The translations under genes and the position numbers were made by a program. A model generated the notes under the pieces. The model was not told the origin of the DNA. It saw only the letters and a program-made list of their open reading frames with translations, and did not search any database. A stretch of DNA of 64,000 nucleotides from Peptococcaceae bacterium UBA7702 (GTDB lineage Bacteria > Bacillota > Dehalobacteriia > UBA7702). The DNA lies in NCBI GenBank assembly GCA_002482535.1, contig DLGE01000015.1, positions 22,242 to 86,241 on the forward strand, read 5' to 3'. This document shows positions 35,094-43,894 of the stretch, in pieces (the first letter of the stretch is position 1; each line of letters opens with the position of its first letter).

Positions 35094-37121
35094 TCAAGCA
35101 TTTTGGCCTTCTTCGGTCCAAACGGGAAGGCCGACGGCAACGATGTCAAGTTTTGTTTCGATATGTATCTTGATGTTATCACTGTAAGCGTCGGAGACTT
35201 TGGAGTCTTTCCGCTCCACCAGAACTTGATAATCTTCGATACCCTGGAGGGTCATGTTTTCCTTGACCCGAACGATCCCCTCTTCCGTTGCCGAAGCCAC
35301 CGCCATTTCAATGACCTGGTCGTAAGAAAGAGGTTCATCGGCTCCAAGATCTTCCTCTATCATAAAATCTCTTCTGCCCCAAGGGGAGAAAATGGTCAGA
35401 TACTCACCGCGCTTATTGAGAATGGAGAGGGAGACAATGCTCATCACCTTCCCTGCCGCGGCGCCGATGGCGTTGGCCACACCGTGATGGGCGGAAATAA
35501 TCGGTTCCCCGCCTAATTTCGCCGCCGCCGACGGCAGCCAGGCGGCAATGGGAGCGCCGATGCCCACCAGGGGAAGCTTTAACTTGAACGAAACGTCAAG
35601 ATATTCTTCGGGCAATCTGCCAAGGGCATTGCGGAAAAGGTAGTGAGCCACGGGATCTTCTGTGCTGAACTTGATGCCGCTGCGGTCAAGAACGCAGGTA
35701 AGAACGTAACGGCAGATTTTTTCCTCGATCAAAGCGAAGCACTTATCGAAGAAAGCGTCTTCCGTCATGCCCCTGTGGTGGGCAATGATGAACGCAGCGA
35801 GTTCCGCCGCTTCCCGGTCGCCACCGTCATACATACCTTTGGCGCAGAGCATATCGCTGGGGGTGAAGCCCACGATGCCGAGGATACCATATTCCACCAG
35901 CCGGTCAATGTAAAAAAAGTTGGGGTCAATGGCGATACGCCGGCCGATCTCCACCATGGTATGGGGGCCTTCGGCAAGAGCGTCGATGATTTTCCGCTGA
36001 CAGTCTGTCAGTTCCAAAGAATCCCCGGGCTGATGCAGAAGGATCAGACCGTCAACGGCGGTAAAATGAACGAGGCCGATGGATCTGCATTTTCTTGCTT
36101 TCAGCTCGTCTTTATAGTAGGGATATTTCTGGGCGATCAGGGAAACGGGCCAGCTTCTTCTGGGACCGATTTCCAAGGCGCCGCTTTCGGTGTTATAACG
36201 AATATGACTGTCGCCGCCGAGACCAAAGGTGTAGGCATTGACGGCGGAAACCCGGGTACGCCAACCCCCCACATCGGCGCCTTCCCTGCTCAAACAGGGC
36301 TTACCATTACTTAAAAGTGCCAGATCCGAGGTGGTGCCACCCATATCAAGGACGAGTCCGTCGTTGATCTCATTAAGATAGGTCGCTCCCATGATGCTGG
36401 CGGCGGGACCGGATAAAATCGTTTCAATGGGCCGTTCTCTGGCCACGGTTTCATTCATCAGACTGCCGTCGCCCTTGACGATCATCAGCGGCACCTGCAT
36501 ATCCCGTTCTTCCAGCACTGCCTTGACGGCGTCGATGAGTTCCTCAATGACGGAAATCAGCTTCGCGTTCAAAACGGCGGTATTGGTCCGTTCGTAGACG
36601 CCCAAAGTACCCGTTAATTCATGGGCCATCACCACCGGCACATTGAGAATATCGGCAATGGCGGCCTTCACCGCGTTCTCATGATCGGGATTGCGGACAC
36701 TAAAGATTCCGGAGATGGCGATGGCATCGACCTTACCGCGGAAGGATTCCACCGCAGCCCTGGTTTTTTCCAGATCGACGGCTTCAATTTCCCTGCCGGC
36801 GAGATCCATGGCGCCGGGAATCAGCACCCATTCGCAGGGGGGCAGAGGCTGTTCCTGGTCGTAGCCGAGGATCAACAAACCAACGCGGCAGCCTTTATGT
36901 TCCACAATGGCGTTGGTGGCCAAAGTCGTGGAGAGGGCCACGTAATCAACGGACGCAAGATCGTCCAAAGGAAGCTGCCGAATGGTGTTGGAAATGCCCT
37001 CAATAAGATTTTCATGGGTGGTGAGCGCCTTTGTGGACGCTAAGATCTCCTTGGTTTCTCTGTTCAAAATCACACCGTCGGTATAAGTGCCGCCGGTATC
37101 AATGCCCAATACGATCGCCAT
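35094..37121 (-). CDS. Hydantoinase/oxoprolinase-like ASKHA ATPase, copy 1
   Basis: 675 residues of the HyuA/oxoprolinase fold. The phosphate-binding start VLGIDTGGTYTDGVIL, VKGDGSLMNE, GPAASIMGA and a second loop LVLDMGGTTSDLALL define an ATPase core of the actin-like superfamily. No HyuB partner is present. Neighbours are DUF1638 and MetH-activation-like genes under a sigma-54 promoter, so I infer ATP-driven handling or reactivation of corrinoid proteins, as another ASKHA-fold protein (RACo) does. ATP-dependent ring opening of N-methylhydantoin-like compounds is the alternative. GGAGG lies 8 bases before the ATG at 37121. Confidence 0.82.
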   Translation of the reverse strand: MAIVLGIDTGGTYTDGVILNRETKEILASTKALTTHENLIEGISNTIRQLPLDDLASVDYVALSTTLATNAIVEHKGCRVGLLILGYDQEQPLPPCEWVLIPGAMDLAGREIEAVDLEKTRAAVESFRGKVDAIAISGIFSVRNPDHENAVKAAIADILNVPVVMAHELTGTLGVYERTNTAVLNAKLISVIEELIDAVKAVLEERDMQVPLMIVKGDGSLMNETVARERPIETILSGPAASIMGATYLNEINDGLVLDMGGTTSDLALLSNGKPCLSREGADVGGWRTRVSAVNAYTFGLGGDSHIRYNTESGALEIGPRRSWPVSLIAQKYPYYKDELKARKCRSIGLVHFTAVDGLILLHQPGDSLELTDCQRKIIDALAEGPHTMVEIGRRIAIDPNFFYIDRLVEYGILGIVGFTPSDMLCAKGMYDGGDREAAELAAFIIAHHRGMTEDAFFDKCFALIEEKICRYVLTCVLDRSGIKFSTEDPVAHYLFRNALGRLPEEYLDVSFKLKLPLVGIGAPIAAWLPSAAAKLGGEPIISAHHGVANAIGAAAGKVMSIVSLSILNKRGEYLTIFSPWGRRDFMIEEDLGADEPLSYDQVIEMAVASATEEGIVRVKENMTLQGIEDYQVLVERKDSKVSDAYSDNIKIHIETKLDIVAVGLPVWTEEGQNA

Positions 37122-37158
37122 ATATTTGGCCTCCTTACAATCAGATACTTTATTATGA

Positions 37159-37174
37159 TGCAAGTCCTGTGCCA
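37159..37174 (-). promoter_or_regulatory. Sigma-54 promoter of the reactivation operon
   Basis: Minus strand TGGCACAGGACTTGCA: exact TGGCAC-N5-TTGCA. Predicted start near 37147, 26 bases before the ATG. Confidence 0.93.
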
Positions 37175-37272
37175 AAAAACCAAAACAACACACATTTTAT
37201 AAAAGGCGACAGTAACGGCGTTTTAAGCTGATCCGAACCGCATCTTACGCCATAAGGAAATCATAGAAAGCG

Positions 37273-37303
37273 TCTAAAATGATAAAAAATAATCTAAAAC
37301 GAT
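37273..37303. promoter_or_regulatory. Candidate activator site: direct repeat TCTAAAAYGAT
   Basis: TCTAAAATGAT (37273-37283) and TCTAAAACGAT (37293-37303) lie 20 bp apart, two helical turns, about 100-130 bp upstream of the sigma-54 promoter. Confidence 0.4.
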
Positions 37304-37324
37304 GCAAAAGTAGAATTATGAGGA

Positions 37325-38746
37325 TCATTTAAGACCATATTTTTTAACCCGGTAAACCATAGCCTGGCGTGTCATACCCAAAAGCCGCGCGGCTTGGGCC
37401 ATGTTACCTTTTGCCTTTTTCAGGGCTTCGACGATCTCCTTTTTTTCTCCATCGCGAATGGTCTCCATAACGGTAGCCGGCGTTTCCGTCGGCATCTCTT
37501 TTTCCGTCAGTGGCGTCACAGTTTTCGCCGTCACCGGCTCAAAGAGGTATGGCGGCAAGGCGGAGAGGCCGATCCACTGGCCGCTATCGGTGAAATTCAT
37601 TGCCGACTCAATGCTGTGTTTCAGTTGGCGTACATTGCCCGGCCAAGAAAACTCGGCAAAAAAAGCCATCACCTCATCGGCAACGCCGATCACATTTTTG
37701 GCAAAACGTTGATTATAATCGGCGAGGAAATAATCCACCAGCAGGGGAATATCTTCCCGCCGTTCCTTTAAGGGCGGAATTTGGATATAAACGACAGAAA
37801 GGCGGTAAAAGAGATCTTCCCGCAGCACACCGCGTTCCACCGCACCGCGGGGCAGCTCATTGCTGCTGCTGATAATCCGCGCATTCAAAGATTTTCCCTG
37901 GCTACCGCCGAGTTTGTATACTTTTTTCTCTTCCAGCACCCGTAAGAGCTTGGCCTGAGAGGCCAGGGGCATGGAGTTGATCTCATCGAGAAAGACGGTG
38001 CCCCCCTCAGCCTCCAGCAGCAAGCCTTCCCGTTCCACGGCGCCGGTATAAACACCCTTGGCCGTACCGAACAAGATCCCCTCCAGCAGACCTTCGGGGA
38101 TCGCGGCGCAGTTTAAGGCCAGAAAGGGGCCTTTGGCGCGATCACTTTGATCATGAATAAAGCGGGCGAAAAGCTCCTTGCCGCTGCCGGTATCCCCTAC
38201 CAAAAAAACGCCGGAGTCATTTTGAGCGGCCTGAAAAGCCCTCTGTTTACAGCGTTTGAAGTTTTCACTTTCGCCGATGAGCAGCATCGCCGTCTCACGG
38301 GCATTGTGGCTGCCCGGTTTTTTCTGACAACCCATGACCTCCCACTGCAAAGCCAAATTCGTTTCGATGATCTGTTTCATCTCCGTGATGTCCCGCTGGA
38401 TAGAATAAGCGCCGGTGAGGACACCGTTCTGCCAGAGAGGGGCAGCGTTGCATAGCTGCGTCACCTCCCGGCCGTTGACGTAATAGGTCACCTGGGCGTC
38501 CTCCACCGGCTTAGCCTCGTAAAGTGCTTTCAAAAGCGGACTCGTCGTCTCATCGAGACCATAAAGGCCGGCAACGGATTTTCCCCGCACCCGCAAAAAA
38601 GCGAAACCGTCCAATTGCTCCGCTTTTTTATTCATATAGACGAGATTGCCCTCAAGATCACAAAAATAGACTGCTTCCGCAATTTTGTCAAAAATCGCAG
38701 TAAAGGGCAAACCATATTTCATCATTTCATCATCGCGAAATTTCAT
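37325..38746 (-). CDS. Sigma-54-dependent activator beside the reactivation operon
   Basis: 473 residues: PAS sensor (AVYFCDLEGNLVYMNKKAEQLDGF), AAA+ with Walker A GDTGSGKE, loop GVYTGA, Walker B GTVFLDEI, and a Fis HTH (MAQAARLLGMTRQAMVYRVKKYG). It is a close paralogue of the activator at 31145, including the GVYTGA variant and the EGILFGTAK segment. Directly downstream lies the sigma-54 promoter at 37159, its likely target. ATG at 38746 (MKFRDDEMM) is preferred; a TTG at 38761 and ATGs four codons farther in are alternatives. Confidence 0.95.
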   Translation of the reverse strand: MKFRDDEMMKYGLPFTAIFDKIAEAVYFCDLEGNLVYMNKKAEQLDGFAFLRVRGKSVAGLYGLDETTSPLLKALYEAKPVEDAQVTYYVNGREVTQLCNAAPLWQNGVLTGAYSIQRDITEMKQIIETNLALQWEVMGCQKKPGSHNARETAMLLIGESENFKRCKQRAFQAAQNDSGVFLVGDTGSGKELFARFIHDQSDRAKGPFLALNCAAIPEGLLEGILFGTAKGVYTGAVEREGLLLEAEGGTVFLDEINSMPLASQAKLLRVLEEKKVYKLGGSQGKSLNARIISSSNELPRGAVERGVLREDLFYRLSVVYIQIPPLKERREDIPLLVDYFLADYNQRFAKNVIGVADEVMAFFAEFSWPGNVRQLKHSIESAMNFTDSGQWIGLSALPPYLFEPVTAKTVTPLTEKEMPTETPATVMETIRDGEKKEIVEALKKAKGNMAQAARLLGMTRQAMVYRVKKYGLK

Positions 38747-38894
38747 GGGTTGCAACCTCAAACCGTTGATAAAATCCTGTTCCCATCATAACAACCTTTT
38801 TTATCGCTGTCAATTCCCCGACCAAAGCATTTCCCCTTACAAACGCTGTACGCCTTGGGGCACAAGTCGTACAGCGTATCCTATTTTTTCACGA

Positions 38895-38955
38895 CCGAAA
38901 AAACCGCCCCGCAAGATTGTGCAGAACGGCTTCTTCGGTTATGGAGAGTATGTCA
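38895..38955 (-). terminator. Terminator-like hairpin with repeat element, copy 2
   Basis: CCGAAGAAGCCG pairs with CGGTTTTTTCGG (two G-U pairs) and would end the BCCT operon. Next to it is GTTATGGAGAGTATGTCA, the repeat also found at 27237 and 45510. Two further perfect hairpins lie toward the gene: TGAATCCG/CGGATTCA (38958-38978) and CCGGGG/CCCCGG (38987-39001). Confidence 0.6.
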
Positions 38956-39046
38956 GCTGAATCCGAATGACGGATTCATGAGGGTACCGGGGTTTCCCCG
39001 GCAATGAAAGAAAGTAGAATATGAAAAGTGACAAATAACGAAGGTG

Positions 39047-40546
39047 TCACGTAATTTCCTGCCGCAGTGCTTTGACCAGCGCTGCCGCAATGGCAAGACA
39101 GATAAACATCAGCGGGAAAGCGGCGATGATGGCTGCCGACTGCAATGCAGTAAGACCGCCCACATAGAGCAAAACGGCGGCGACGGCGCCCTCGATAGCA
39201 CCCCAGAAAACTTTCAGGGAGGCCGGCGGGTTCTGCACGCCTTTGGCCGTCATCATGGAACAAACAAAGGTGGAGGAGTCCGCCGAGGTGACAAAGAAAA
39301 TAACGATCAGCATAATGGCCACGAAGGATGTTAACTTTGCCAAAGGAAACAGATCCAACAGAGAGAAGAGCGCGTAGGAAAGATTATTCTGCATGGAATC
39401 GGCAATGGACCCCACACCGTTCAGATCAAAATGAATGGCGTTACCGCCCATAATCGCCATAAATATAAAACATACCAGCGCCGGGCAGGCCAAGGTTCCG
39501 ATTACGAATTCCCGAATCGTGCGGCCTTTGGAAATGCGGGCAATAAAACCGCCCACAAAAGGCCCCCACGAGATCCACCAAGCCCAATAAAATATCGTCC
39601 AACCGTTGAGCCAACCGTTGCTTTCGCCAAAGGGATCCGTCCAAAAGCTTGCGGCGATAAGATGAGAAAAATACTGGCCAAGGGAATCCACAAAGAAATT
39701 CGTCACAAACAGCGTAGATCCGGCAAAAAAGACAAAAAGTAACAAAATTGCCATAATCACGATATTGATATTACTTAACATACGAATCCCTTTGTCGATG
39801 CCGCTGACGGCAGAAGTAACAAACAAGGCGGTTGTTACGGCAATGATGCCGAACACCACAGGATTAGAGTAAGGAATTCCCAAAACATAATGAAGCCCAC
39901 TGTTAATCTGCATGGCCCCCAACCCCAAAGAAGTGGCGACCCCAAAAACAGTGGCAAATACCGCCAGCACATTGATGATGCTGCCGATGGTACCGGCGGC
40001 CCGCTTCTCACCGATCAACGGTTCCACACAGGAACTTAAAAGCGCTGGACGGTCTTTCCGAAATTGAAAATAAGCCAGGGGCAAACCGATGATACCGTAA
40101 CAGGCCCAAGGGTGAATACCCCAGTGAGTAAAGGTGTAGCGCATGGCAAGGGAAGCCGACTCTGCAGTAGAGCCCTCACCATAAGGCGGAGAAATATAAT
40201 GGCTCATGGGTTCCGCTACACTCCAGAAGACAAGGCCGATGCCCATCCCGGCGGCGAAGAGCATTGCGAACCAACTGGCCCTGGTATAATCCGGTTGATC
40301 GCCGTCTTTGCCCAAAATGAGCTTGCCGAATTTAGAAAACGCCAAAGCAATTAAAAATACGATAAAGAATGAAACAATGAGCAGATACAACCAACCGAAA
40401 TTCGTACTAAATACGGATAATATCTTAGAAAAGACGGCTCCCGCCTGATCCGGCGCAACCACCGTCCAGATTAAGAACAACAGGCAAAACAGCCCTCCGG
40501 CAATGAAGACCTTTTTGTCGATGGCTTCGGCAAAGTTTTTTAGCAT
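39047..40546 (-). CDS. BCCT-family betaine/choline/carnitine transporter, second copy
   Basis: 499 residues with 12 helices. BCCT hallmarks are GMGIGLVFWSVAEPMSHY in the glycine stretch helix and the aromatic signature WTIFYWAWWISWGPFVGGFIARISKGR. The family imports betaine, choline or carnitine, by sodium coupling or by exchange. It follows an MttB-family gene whose other side carries another BCCT gene, so it likely brings in the same or a related quaternary amine, or exports the demethylated product. GGGGTG precedes the ATG. Confidence 0.93.
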   Translation of the reverse strand: MLKNFAEAIDKKVFIAGGLFCLLFLIWTVVAPDQAGAVFSKILSVFSTNFGWLYLLIVSFFIVFLIALAFSKFGKLILGKDGDQPDYTRASWFAMLFAAGMGIGLVFWSVAEPMSHYISPPYGEGSTAESASLAMRYTFTHWGIHPWACYGIIGLPLAYFQFRKDRPALLSSCVEPLIGEKRAAGTIGSIINVLAVFATVFGVATSLGLGAMQINSGLHYVLGIPYSNPVVFGIIAVTTALFVTSAVSGIDKGIRMLSNINIVIMAILLLFVFFAGSTLFVTNFFVDSLGQYFSHLIAASFWTDPFGESNGWLNGWTIFYWAWWISWGPFVGGFIARISKGRTIREFVIGTLACPALVCFIFMAIMGGNAIHFDLNGVGSIADSMQNNLSYALFSLLDLFPLAKLTSFVAIMLIVIFFVTSADSSTFVCSMMTAKGVQNPPASLKVFWGAIEGAVAAVLLYVGGLTALQSAAIIAAFPLMFICLAIAAALVKALRQEIT

Positions 40547-40571
40547 ACTTTCACCCCGTTTCCGACAACTT

Positions 40572-40600
40572 TGTGGTGCGGCATGATCCGCCGCACCACA
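40572..40600 (-). other. Hairpin between mttB-D and the second BCCT gene
   Basis: TGTGGTGCGG/CCGCACCACA, a perfect 10-bp stem with a 9-base loop. No T-tract follows, so it more likely protects or processes the polycistronic RNA than stops it. Confidence 0.6.
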
Positions 40601-40625
40601 ACAGTCTCATTTTTACAGCAATCCT

Positions 40626-42053
40626 TTACATCAATTCTTTTGTTCTTTTTTCAATAAACGCGTTCAATTCTTTTTCCAATGCTTCATCGATGGCCGGTGC
40701 CTCGTAATCCTTGAGGAGCTGCTGCCATTTTTCACAAGCGACCTCTGCCACGGTGTGTCTGCCCTTTGTATCCCAATCCTGCCAGTTGCCGCGGTCGCTG
40801 ACGTAGACATCGCGGAGTTCGTCACGGCAATGGGCAAAGGTAGAAGCCTGATAGAGGAAGTGGCCGCCGGGGCCGACTTGTTTGATATCGTCCATCAGGA
40901 ACATTTCTTCGGAGAAGTTGTAACCTTTGATGAATTTCCGTACGAGACCGGCGATTTCATCGTCGATGATGAATTTTTCATAGGAGAAAGCAGTGTAATA
41001 CTGCATGATCCCGGCTGCGTGCAGCACATAGGTGATGCCGGAGGTGGCCGCGGCCATCAACGTCAGCATGGCTTCGTAACCGCACTGGGCGTCAACGATT
41101 TTGGCGTCGTTCAAACCGCCGCCGCCACGGCTGGGCACGCCGTAATAACGGGCCATCTGGGCCGTCGCCGCGGTGTAAAGGGCGGTTTCGGCAGAGCCGA
41201 TGGATAAAGACATGCCGCGCATATCCACAGGGCCGGAGGTAGAACCCATGATACAGGGAGTACCGGGATTGACCAACTGGGCAAGACAGATACCGGCGAG
41301 AATTTCCGCGTTCTGCAGCGCCAAGGTTGCCGCCATCCCCACGGGGCCGGTGGAACCACTCATCACCAAGGCGGAAACGAGTACAGCCTGGCCGGCTTCG
41401 GCATAGGTCATCAGAGCGCCAAGCATTCTGTCGTCATATTTCAGGGGGGTGATGGAGTTGATCAGGGTGATCAGGGCGGGGTTCTTTTTCAGCACAGCGC
41501 TACCGCCGAAGATCAATTCGCACATTTTCACAGAATCGGCTGCCCCGGTTACACCGTAGGCGCTGCCCATGAAAGGCTTATCGGAATACTTGATGTGGCT
41601 CATGAGCATTTTCATGTGGCGAATTTCTTCGGGGATATCCACCGGTTCACAGACGTTGCCGCCGGTATGGTTGATATTTTCGCTCATTTGGGTTAATTTC
41701 ACGATGTTATCGTAATCTTCCATACTGGAATAGCGGGTGTTGCCTTTGAGGTCATAGATATACGGAGGGCCATAAGAGGGCGTTAAGTTCAATTCCGTAT
41801 GATTGCAGGTATTTGTTTTTTGAGGATTTCTGGCATGGAGCTTGAATTCCGCAGGGGCTTTTTTGACGAGATTTTCGACATCCTCCCGTTTAAAATAAAC
41901 TCTGTGTCCCTCCGTTTTAAATCCTGCCTCCTGAAAAACCTTAATGGCGGGATCATAGGTGAACTCCACACCAACCTCTGCTAAGATCTCCATGGTATGG
42001 TCATTCACTTTTTGTACTTCTTCTTTTGTCAAAACATCGAATTTGGGAATCAT
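40626..42053 (-). CDS. MttB-family corrinoid methyltransferase (non-pyrrolysine), copy D
   Basis: 475 residues of the MttB superfamily. It starts MIPKFDVLTKEEVQKVNDH behind AAAGGAG; C-terminal VGPGGHFLYQASTFAHCRDEL. No in-frame UAG. It is sandwiched between two BCCT transporters in one sigma-54 operon, so its methyl donor is very likely a quaternary amine such as glycine betaine, choline or carnitine. The usual His of the HFRxE segment is replaced by HC (AHCRDEL), a small deviation from copies A-C. The partner corrinoid protein is not in this operon. Confidence 0.93.
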   Translation of the reverse strand: MIPKFDVLTKEEVQKVNDHTMEILAEVGVEFTYDPAIKVFQEAGFKTEGHRVYFKREDVENLVKKAPAEFKLHARNPQKTNTCNHTELNLTPSYGPPYIYDLKGNTRYSSMEDYDNIVKLTQMSENINHTGGNVCEPVDIPEEIRHMKMLMSHIKYSDKPFMGSAYGVTGAADSVKMCELIFGGSAVLKKNPALITLINSITPLKYDDRMLGALMTYAEAGQAVLVSALVMSGSTGPVGMAATLALQNAEILAGICLAQLVNPGTPCIMGSTSGPVDMRGMSLSIGSAETALYTAATAQMARYYGVPSRGGGGLNDAKIVDAQCGYEAMLTLMAAATSGITYVLHAAGIMQYYTAFSYEKFIIDDEIAGLVRKFIKGYNFSEEMFLMDDIKQVGPGGHFLYQASTFAHCRDELRDVYVSDRGNWQDWDTKGRHTVAEVACEKWQQLLKDYEAPAIDEALEKELNAFIEKRTKELM

Positions 42054-42081
42054 CTCAAATCTCCTTTCAGATAAATGCTCA

Positions 42082-43641
42082 TTATTTCGCTTCGGAAATG
42101 GGAATTTTTTCTTCTGTTTTTACTTTTTTGACTTTTGCTTCGATTTCCGGTTCAAATTCCAGGCGCAGCGCTTTCATAATGGCGATACACATGAAGATCA
42201 TCACGAACATATAAGGAAAAGCCGCGACGATGGAAACCGTTTGCAGAATACTTAAAATGGCGGTACCGCCGACGATGATACAGACAATGGTCACAGCACC
42301 CTGGGCAATACCCCAACCGGCCCGCAGCTTTTTACTGGGATCCATATCGCCATTGGAGGTGAGCATTGCCAAAACGTAAGTGGCGGAGTTGGCAGAGCCG
42401 AGGAAGCAAAAGGCGATCAAGGCGATGGCCAGCGGCGCCGTAAGGGCGTAAACGGGCAGTTGCTGCAAGAGGGCGAAAAGTCCGGTGGTGTAGTCGGTGC
42501 CCACCGCGGCTTGGATGAGACCGCCGGTGATCTCGTTGAGATTGAAGGCAGCGCCACCGTAGATGGCCAGCCAGATGAAGCCGAAACCGGCGGGAAGCAG
42601 CATTACGGCGAGGATATACTGGCGAATCGAACGGCCTTTGGAAACACGGGCCACGAACTGACCGCAGAAGGGAGCCCAAGCGATCCACCAGGCCCAATAG
42701 AATACGGTCCAACCGGAAACAAAGGATTTGTTTTCCATCCAAAGACTCTTGGTGATGATACCGCCGAGGTAACCGCCGAAGGTATTGGTGAACAGGTCAC
42801 AGATGAAGACCGCGCCGCCAAAAAGGAAGATGAAAACCATAAAGGCGATGGAAAGCCAAATTTTGATATCAGCCACGAGCTGAATGCCTTTTTGCAGGCC
42901 GGTCATGGTGGCAATGGTGAAGATCACGGTGATGATGGCAATGATGATACAGGTCAAAACAGTGGTGGACTCGATGCCGTAAACATAGCCGAGACCGCCA
43001 ACGATCTGAGAAGCGCCCAAGCCAAGGCTGGTGGCAACACCGAAAATAGTGGCGAAAACAGCCAGGATATCAACGGCTTTGCCCAAAGGGCCGTGGACTT
43101 TGTCGCCGATCAGCGGTTCCAAAGCGGAGCTGACCAAAAACGGCTTATCTTTGCGGAAAGCAAAGTAGCCAAGACCCAGGCCGGCAACGGCGTAGATGAC
43201 CCAGGGGTGGAAACCCCAGTGGAAGAACATCGTCTTCATGGATTCGTACATGGCGGCGGTGGTTTCCGGAGTAGCGCTGGGGGGACTCATGTAGTCCATG
43301 ATCGGTTCCGCCACACTCCAGAAAACGAGACCGATGCCCATGCCGCCGCCGAAGAGCATTGTAAACCATTGGAAATTGGTGAATTCCGGTTTATCGTCGT
43401 CCTTCCCCAATTTGATTTTGCCGTAACGGCTAAAAGCGACATACAGCGCAAACAGTAACAGGCCGAAAACGGTAAACAGATAAAACCAACCAAAATCCTG
43501 GGTTAACACACTAAAAAGCCAATCCGCGCCGACCTTTAACTGTTCCGGAAAAATTGCGCCAAAGAGGACAAAGGCGGCAACGATGACCGCAGAAATCACC
43601 AATACTTCTTTGCCCTTTTTCCCCTTCACTCGATTTTCCAT
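42082..43641 (-). CDS. BCCT-family betaine/choline/carnitine transporter, first copy
   Basis: 519 residues with 12 helices: GMGIGLVFWSVAEPIMDY and the tryptophan-rich signature WTVFYWAWWIAWAPFCGQFVARVSKGR are visible. It ends in a charged tail (EFEPEIEAKVKKVKTEEK) like the regulatory tails of BCCT carriers. It is first in the operon BCCT-mttB-BCCT, about 27 bases after the predicted sigma-54 start. GGAGG precedes the ATG at 43641 (MENRVKGKKG). It probably supplies the methylated substrate for mttB-D. Confidence 0.93.
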   Translation of the reverse strand: MENRVKGKKGKEVLVISAVIVAAFVLFGAIFPEQLKVGADWLFSVLTQDFGWFYLFTVFGLLLFALYVAFSRYGKIKLGKDDDKPEFTNFQWFTMLFGGGMGIGLVFWSVAEPIMDYMSPPSATPETTAAMYESMKTMFFHWGFHPWVIYAVAGLGLGYFAFRKDKPFLVSSALEPLIGDKVHGPLGKAVDILAVFATIFGVATSLGLGASQIVGGLGYVYGIESTTVLTCIIIAIITVIFTIATMTGLQKGIQLVADIKIWLSIAFMVFIFLFGGAVFICDLFTNTFGGYLGGIITKSLWMENKSFVSGWTVFYWAWWIAWAPFCGQFVARVSKGRSIRQYILAVMLLPAGFGFIWLAIYGGAAFNLNEITGGLIQAAVGTDYTTGLFALLQQLPVYALTAPLAIALIAFCFLGSANSATYVLAMLTSNGDMDPSKKLRAGWGIAQGAVTIVCIIVGGTAILSILQTVSIVAAFPYMFVMIFMCIAIMKALRLEFEPEIEAKVKKVKTEEKIPISEAK

Positions 43642-43678
43642 TGAATGAACCTCCTTCAAATTATTTATCTTTTATAAA

Positions 43679-43694
43679 TGCAATAACTGTGCCA
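43679..43694 (-). promoter_or_regulatory. Sigma-54 promoter of the BCCT-mttB-BCCT operon
   Basis: Minus strand TGGCACAGTTATTGCA: exact TGGCAC-N5-TTGCA. Predicted start near 43668. Confidence 0.93.
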
Positions 43695-43700
43695 GAAATA

Positions 43701-43731
43701 AAAAAAACAGGATGGTGTCGTTCCATCCCGT
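43701..43731 (-). terminator. Intrinsic terminator after the activator at 43895
   Basis: ACGGGATGG pairs with CCATCCTGT across 7 bases, followed by T7. It ends just before the -24 element of the next operon. Confidence 0.88.
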
Positions 43732-43843
43732 TTTTGAGCAGGTTGTAAGATATTTTGTTTCGCGTAAAAAAATCGATGTGAAGATTTTTGTCCTGAAATA
43801 AATTCATGCAAATTGATGCAAAAAGAAAAAATTTAAAAAATTG

Positions 43844-43860
43844 TTCTGCAAAATGCAGAA
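43844..43860. promoter_or_regulatory. Candidate activator palindrome upstream of the BCCT operon
   Basis: TTCTGCAAAATGCAGAA, an inverted repeat with 6-bp arms, about 160 bp upstream of the sigma-54 promoter. Two ATGCAAA copies lie at 43805-43822. Confidence 0.4.
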
Positions 43861-43894
43861 TGGGAGTGGCGAGTTGCCGTAGAGGGCGCTCTTT

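Noticed and set aside
4406..42053. Pyrrolysine in the four MttB-family genes
   Set aside because: All four are complete at 469-483 residues without an in-frame UAG, so they belong to the non-pyrrolysine branch.
42460..43458. 332-codon plus-strand frame
   Set aside because: Antisense to a BCCT transporter with full family motifs.
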